Below, in pieces: positions 61,409 through 64,000 of a stretch of 64,000 bases of DNA. Numbering within the stretch: the first letter of the stretch is position 1; every line of letters begins with the position of its first letter. Source of the DNA: Desmospora profundinema (GTDB lineage: Bacteria > Bacillota > Bacilli > Thermoactinomycetales > DSM-45169). Both the position numbers and the translations under genes were made by a program. Under the pieces are notes generated by a model. That model worked only from the letters and a program-made list of their open reading frames with translations. It was not told where the DNA came from and did no database searches. The stretch is taken from contig NZ_JAVDQG010000002.1 in assembly GCF_031454155.1 (NCBI RefSeq), forward strand, positions 496,001 to 560,000, read 5' to 3'.

Positions 61409-62587
61409 TCAGGCGATCCGTAGATACGTTTGTTTCGTGGGAACATCGAGATGCAGAATCTCTCCATGGAGGGATTTAGCTAAAATATTTCTCGCTCCAT
61501 GGAGATCGCGATGCTCTTGATACCCGCAGGAACAACGGTAGTTTCTAGAAGAGACTTTCTTTCTCTTCTTGCAGACAGGACATGTCTGACTGGTATAGGA
61601 TTCATCGGCTTCATGCAGATGGATTCCCCTCACGGCTAATTTGTATTGTAGGTATTTCTTTACCTTTCCGAATGACCAATTGGATAGCCGCTGGGCTTGT
61701 TTGCGAGTCGCCTTCTTTTTCTTTCTCGTCTTCCGCTGTACGCCTTTCGGGTTTCCTATGTGGACATCGGATACAGATTGCTTGACACACCAATCGACAA
61801 ACTGTTTCGTTGTTTTATGGAGGGCATCATGCAGTTGTTTTTCAGATTTAGACCGCACATATCGTTTGGCCCTTTGATACTTCTTCCACTGACGTGAACC
61901 TTTTTTACACCGGGACTGAAATCGCTGAATCTCTGCCAACTTCTTGTTGCGGAGACAATGAATAGAGCGGACTTTGCGACCGGTTATGATAAGTGCCTCT
62001 CCATTTTCCGCAAAAGCAGCAAGGGTGTGGATTTCCCCCGGATCTACTCCTGCCGATTGTTTCTTTTCATAGGACTGATTCTCTTTTCCATCTTCAAAGG
62101 CAACCGATAAGTACAAGCTATTATCATAACAGAGCTCGATTTCCTTGATGGTCCCCTGTGGGAGATTCTTTGTATAGACCGTGATCGGCTTCTCCCGTTT
62201 CCCTTTATGGATTCCCATGGATAGCTGGATCTTTCCATTTGCATGGATTTTGAAGCCGTCTTTTGTCCACTTGGTGTTGTAATGGCTTTTGCTTCTATAG
62301 GGATAGCGAGCGGTTTTCACTCCTTTTCGGATCGCTTGGTGTGCAGCATCTCTGGCAAATAGGTACTTGTGACAAACGGCCTGAATGGATTGGCTATGAA
62401 GATGGAATCGTCCTTTGGTCGCTTTTTGTAATTCGGATTTAGCGATCCACTTCCCCTTATCGAGATGGTGTTGTTTCGATAATTGCAGACATTCGTTCCA
62501 AACAAGAGCGGATTCACGGTTACAGGCAAAGAGACGATCCATATCGGATGGGGATACACGAAAATTTACTTTCTTGGCTCGAAGCAT
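61409..62587 (-). CDS. tnpB: TnpB (IS1341-type RNA-guided nuclease) with altered RuvC-II site
   Basis: 392 aa. OrfB helix-turn-helix start, RuvC-I GVDPG (Asp182), zinc finger TCPVCKKRKK...YRCSCG (about 335-354), RuvC-III HRDLHGARNIL (Asp361). The RuvC-II segment is SDVHIGNPKGV (about 273-283) with no acidic residue where most TnpB have a Glu; Glu329 in ADESYTSQTCP could substitute. GGAGGTG precedes ATG. No tnpA is present, so movement would need TnpA in trans. Confidence 0.92.
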   Translation of the reverse strand: MLRAKKVNFRVSPSDMDRLFACNRESALVWNECLQLSKQHHLDKGKWIAKSELQKATKGRFHLHSQSIQAVCHKYLFARDAAHQAIRKGVKTARYPYRSKSHYNTKWTKDGFKIHANGKIQLSMGIHKGKREKPITVYTKNLPQGTIKEIELCYDNSLYLSVAFEDGKENQSYEKKQSAGVDPGEIHTLAAFAENGEALIITGRKVRSIHCLRNKKLAEIQRFQSRCKKGSRQWKKYQRAKRYVRSKSEKQLHDALHKTTKQFVDWCVKQSVSDVHIGNPKGVQRKTRKKKKATRKQAQRLSNWSFGKVKKYLQYKLAVRGIHLHEADESYTSQTCPVCKKRKKVSSRNYRCSCGYQEHRDLHGARNILAKSLHGEILHLDVPTKQTYLRIA

Positions 62588-62689
62588 GGTTTCACCTCCC
62601 CTTCTCTATCCAGCCATTCTTTTGCTCTACTGTTGATTATAGATCAAGGGGAATGTTCGGAACAGGCGTTCTTATTAAACGACCCTTGT

Positions 62690-62732
62690 CAGACTTGTGA
62701 GAGGGGGAAAAAACCCCTCCCTCGTCTGACGC
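62690..62732. other. Long hairpin upstream of tnpB (likely element end or attenuator)
   Basis: GTCAGAC ... GGGG-AAAAAA-CCCC ... GTCTGAC nearly fully palindromic over 43 bp. It lies about 100 bp before tnpB, where the other end of the element is expected. Confidence 0.5.
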
Positions 62733-62786
62733 GCCATTCATCTCACCGCTTGTAGAAGCGAGAGACTTCTGGCGCAAGGATGTTAA

Positions 62787-62814
62787 ATAAAAAAAAGACC
62801 CCTTGCGGAGTCTT
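62787..62814 (-). terminator. Terminator of ylaN
   Basis: Minus strand AGACTCC-GCAA-GGGGTCT followed by TTTTTTTT. Confidence 0.8.
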
Positions 62815-62839
62815 GTCGGTCTGTGGTGACTTCATCGGT

Positions 62840-63133
62840 TTAGCCCTGGGTCGGAGAAGGGAGGACCAGCGAATACAGATGAGCCAACTTTTGCTCCAAT
62901 TCACTGATGATCTCCCGACCTTGCTCGCGGGTGATCAACCCGGCACGCACGGCAAAGTCAATCTCCCGTGACAAGCCAAACATCTGGGTGTCCAACACTT
63001 CCTCGTAGAGAGGGCATTTGGGCGCCGTCAAGTTGTCCAGCTGGACCGCGATCAGTTGCTCAATCTTCTTGGCGTCTTCCCGTAGCAAATGTTCGGCGCG
63101 CTGGGTCAATTCGAGTTGAGTCGGCGTAGACAA
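62840..63133 (-). CDS. ylaN: YlaN family protein
   Basis: 97 aa. [20 protein letters not shown] and [13 protein letters not shown] match Bacillus YlaN nearly word for word. YlaN binds Fe(II) and interacts with Fur to control iron homeostasis in Bacillus/Staphylococcus. TTG start after GGGGGG. In Bacillus it lies beside the glutaminase gene ylaM, as here (separated by repeats). Confidence 0.95.
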   Translation of the reverse strand: MSTPTQLELTQRAEHLLREDAKKIEQLIAVQLDNLTAPKCPLYEEVLDTQMFGLSREIDFAVRAGLITREQGREIISELEQKLAHLYSLVLPSPTQG

Positions 63134-63218
63134 TAGAACCCCCCCAATCCACCGTTGGTACTTCCCAACGGGTCAACTCCATTCAAACCCAGTGTACCAC
63201 GACCCCCGCCTATTTGCA

Positions 63219-63260
63219 AAGCGAGACCTGGAAACGAAGTGACCAAAGCGAGACTGGTGC
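63219..63260 (+). repeat. Family A repeat fragment (copy 6, left part)
   Basis: AAGCGAGACCTGGAAACGAA then GCGAGACTGGTGCT, broken where the family B element begins. Confidence 0.65.
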
Positions 63261-63397
63261 TAGTGCCCCTTCAGGTAACTTCGATCTGTTTTACTTGGCC
63301 TTCACATGAATAAGTCGGTCGGCTTGGTTTTCCGTCTTCGCTCCATGCGTGGCAAGTCACGCCGCCGGAAAATCCAAGCCTCCCTCCACGTAAACAT
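63260..63397 (+). mobile_element. Family B element, second copy, right end lost
   Basis: Begins CTAGTGCCCCTTCAGGTAAC and matches the 32649 element through CTCCACGTAAACA with scattered substitutions. The right inverted repeat is missing. Confidence 0.75.
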
Positions 63398-63408
63398 GCG
63401 GAAAGATA

Positions 63409-63500
63409 CGAGGCTGTCTGGTCATTCAATCTTCCGCACAAACAAGAGAGGGGCGGGATGGCTGGCTGAGAGCCTTTGTGCTTAAAGTGCAAAGAAATCC
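63409..63500 (+). repeat. Family A repeat, head part (copy 6, right part)
   Basis: GAGGCTGTCTGGTCATTCAA followed by GAGAGGGGCGGGATGGCTG and a degenerate core (TTTGTGCTTAAAGTGCAAAG). With the two entries above it fills the 418-bp gap between ylaN and the glutaminase. Confidence 0.65.
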
Positions 63501-63551
63501 GTTGTCCCGACACTTCAATCAAAACAGACTAACGGCAACCGGATGGAATTC

Positions 63552-64000
63552 CTAAAAAATGGATAGGTCCAAAGTCTGGCTCAACTCCTTGAGAAGGGCA
63601 CCGCCGGCAATGCTGTTTCCCTTTTCATCCAAGGCGGGGCCAAACACACCAATTCCCATTTTTTCTGGAACGGAAGCCATGATTCCACCGGATACTCCGC
63701 TTTTGGCCGGAATACCGGCATAGATGGCAAATTCCCCTGATGCATTATACATCCCGGTCGTGATCATGAATGTTTTCACCAGGCGGGCCAGTTCCCGGGG
63801 AACCACCGACTCCCCCGATGCGTTCACCCCTAAACGGGCCAAACAGAGTCCCATTTGTGCCAAATCATCACAAGTGACTGCAATGGCACATTGCTGAAAA
63901 TAAAGCTCCAAAGTGGATTCCACATCGTCGATGATGCCATATTCCTTCAGAAAGTGAGCCATCGCACGATTGCGATAACCCGTAGCCCGTTCCGAATGAT
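63552..64000 (-). CDS. glsA: Glutaminase, C-terminal part (5' end outside window)
   Basis: The frame stays open to the window edge (HSERATGYRNRAMAHFLKEY). Hydrolyses glutamine to glutamate and ammonia. Recognised by ATGYRNRAMAHF, the NASGEFAIYAGIPAKSGVSG segment with the catalytic Ser/Lys-type loop, and SVPEKMGIGVFGPALDEKGN. Corresponds to YlaM/GlsA2 by its position next to ylaN. About 149 residues visible of about 310. Confidence 0.93.
   Translation of the reverse strand, partial: HSERATGYRNRAMAHFLKEYGIIDDVESTLELYFQQCAIAVTCDDLAQMGLCLARLGVNASGESVVPRELARLVKTFMITTGMYNASGEFAIYAGIPAKSGVSGGIMASVPEKMGIGVFGPALDEKGNSIAGGALLKELSQTLDLSIF

Noticed and set aside
1-64000. CRISPR arrays, tRNA or rRNA genes
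   Set aside because: No regularly spaced short repeats with unique spacers and no tRNA- or rRNA-like sequence were seen; the repeats found are long, irregularly spaced and degenerate.

Overview
The window is chromosomal DNA of an aerobic, endospore-forming Gram-positive bacterium of the order Bacillales. The evidence is two SASP genes (gamma-type at the left edge, alpha/beta-type at 11.1 kb), spoVAC-spoVAD, CotJB-like and CgeB-like coat proteins, Ric-complex YlbF and YlbG, a T-box leader and strong AGGAGG ribosome binding sites. A moderately high G+C impression, MinE next to MinD, and proline-rich coat-like proteins fit Thermoactinomycetaceae better than Bacillus sensu stricto. That family placement is inference from memory, not a search result.

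Layout. 0-6 kb: SASP end, a class B PBP, and two convergent cytosolic subtilases with small helical proteins. 6-19 kb: cyclase and zwf, acyl-CoA synthetase, SASP and CotJB-like genes, tandem SANT-like regulator, minDE, YkvA, MFS exporter, ylbG and ylbF. 19-24.4 kb: bacterial XPB helicase with its co-transcribed partner, a PrcB-domain lipoprotein, two small coat-like genes. 24.4-27.3 kb: MgtE and a CNNM/CBS protein (Mg2+ handling). 27.4-37.5 kb: an accessory island with a MurF paralogue, four sulfotransferase-fold proteins, two intact and one wrecked CgeB-type glycosyltransferase, WrbA and several intergenic mobile repeats. 37.8-46.4 kb: PHP hydrolase, third subtilase, Fur-boxed ferric iron ABC operon, alkaline phosphatase, coat-like protein. 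46.5-51.5 kb: DAHP synthase behind a T-box, SGNH hydrolase-spoVAD-spoVAC, CBS protein. 51.6-55.6 kb: a GntR-regulated operon with two ABC ATPases and two membrane proteins. 55.7-64 kb: M20 amidohydrolase, YugN, Asp23, NYN protein, divergent citA/citR, an orphan TnpB element, ylaN and a partial glutaminase.

Most striking items. (1) The sulfotransferase/CgeB island suggests a sulfated glycan, possibly on the spore surface. (2) A 168-bp terminal-inverted-repeat element sits in a third cgeB copy; removing it with one TA restores the reading frame. (3) At least two further families of short intergenic repeats are scattered and nested through the window. (4) minD is paired with minE, with no minC alongside. 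(5) The TnpB lacks the usual RuvC-II glutamate. Start codons were moved to the site supported by a ribosome binding site wherever the longest frame lacked one.
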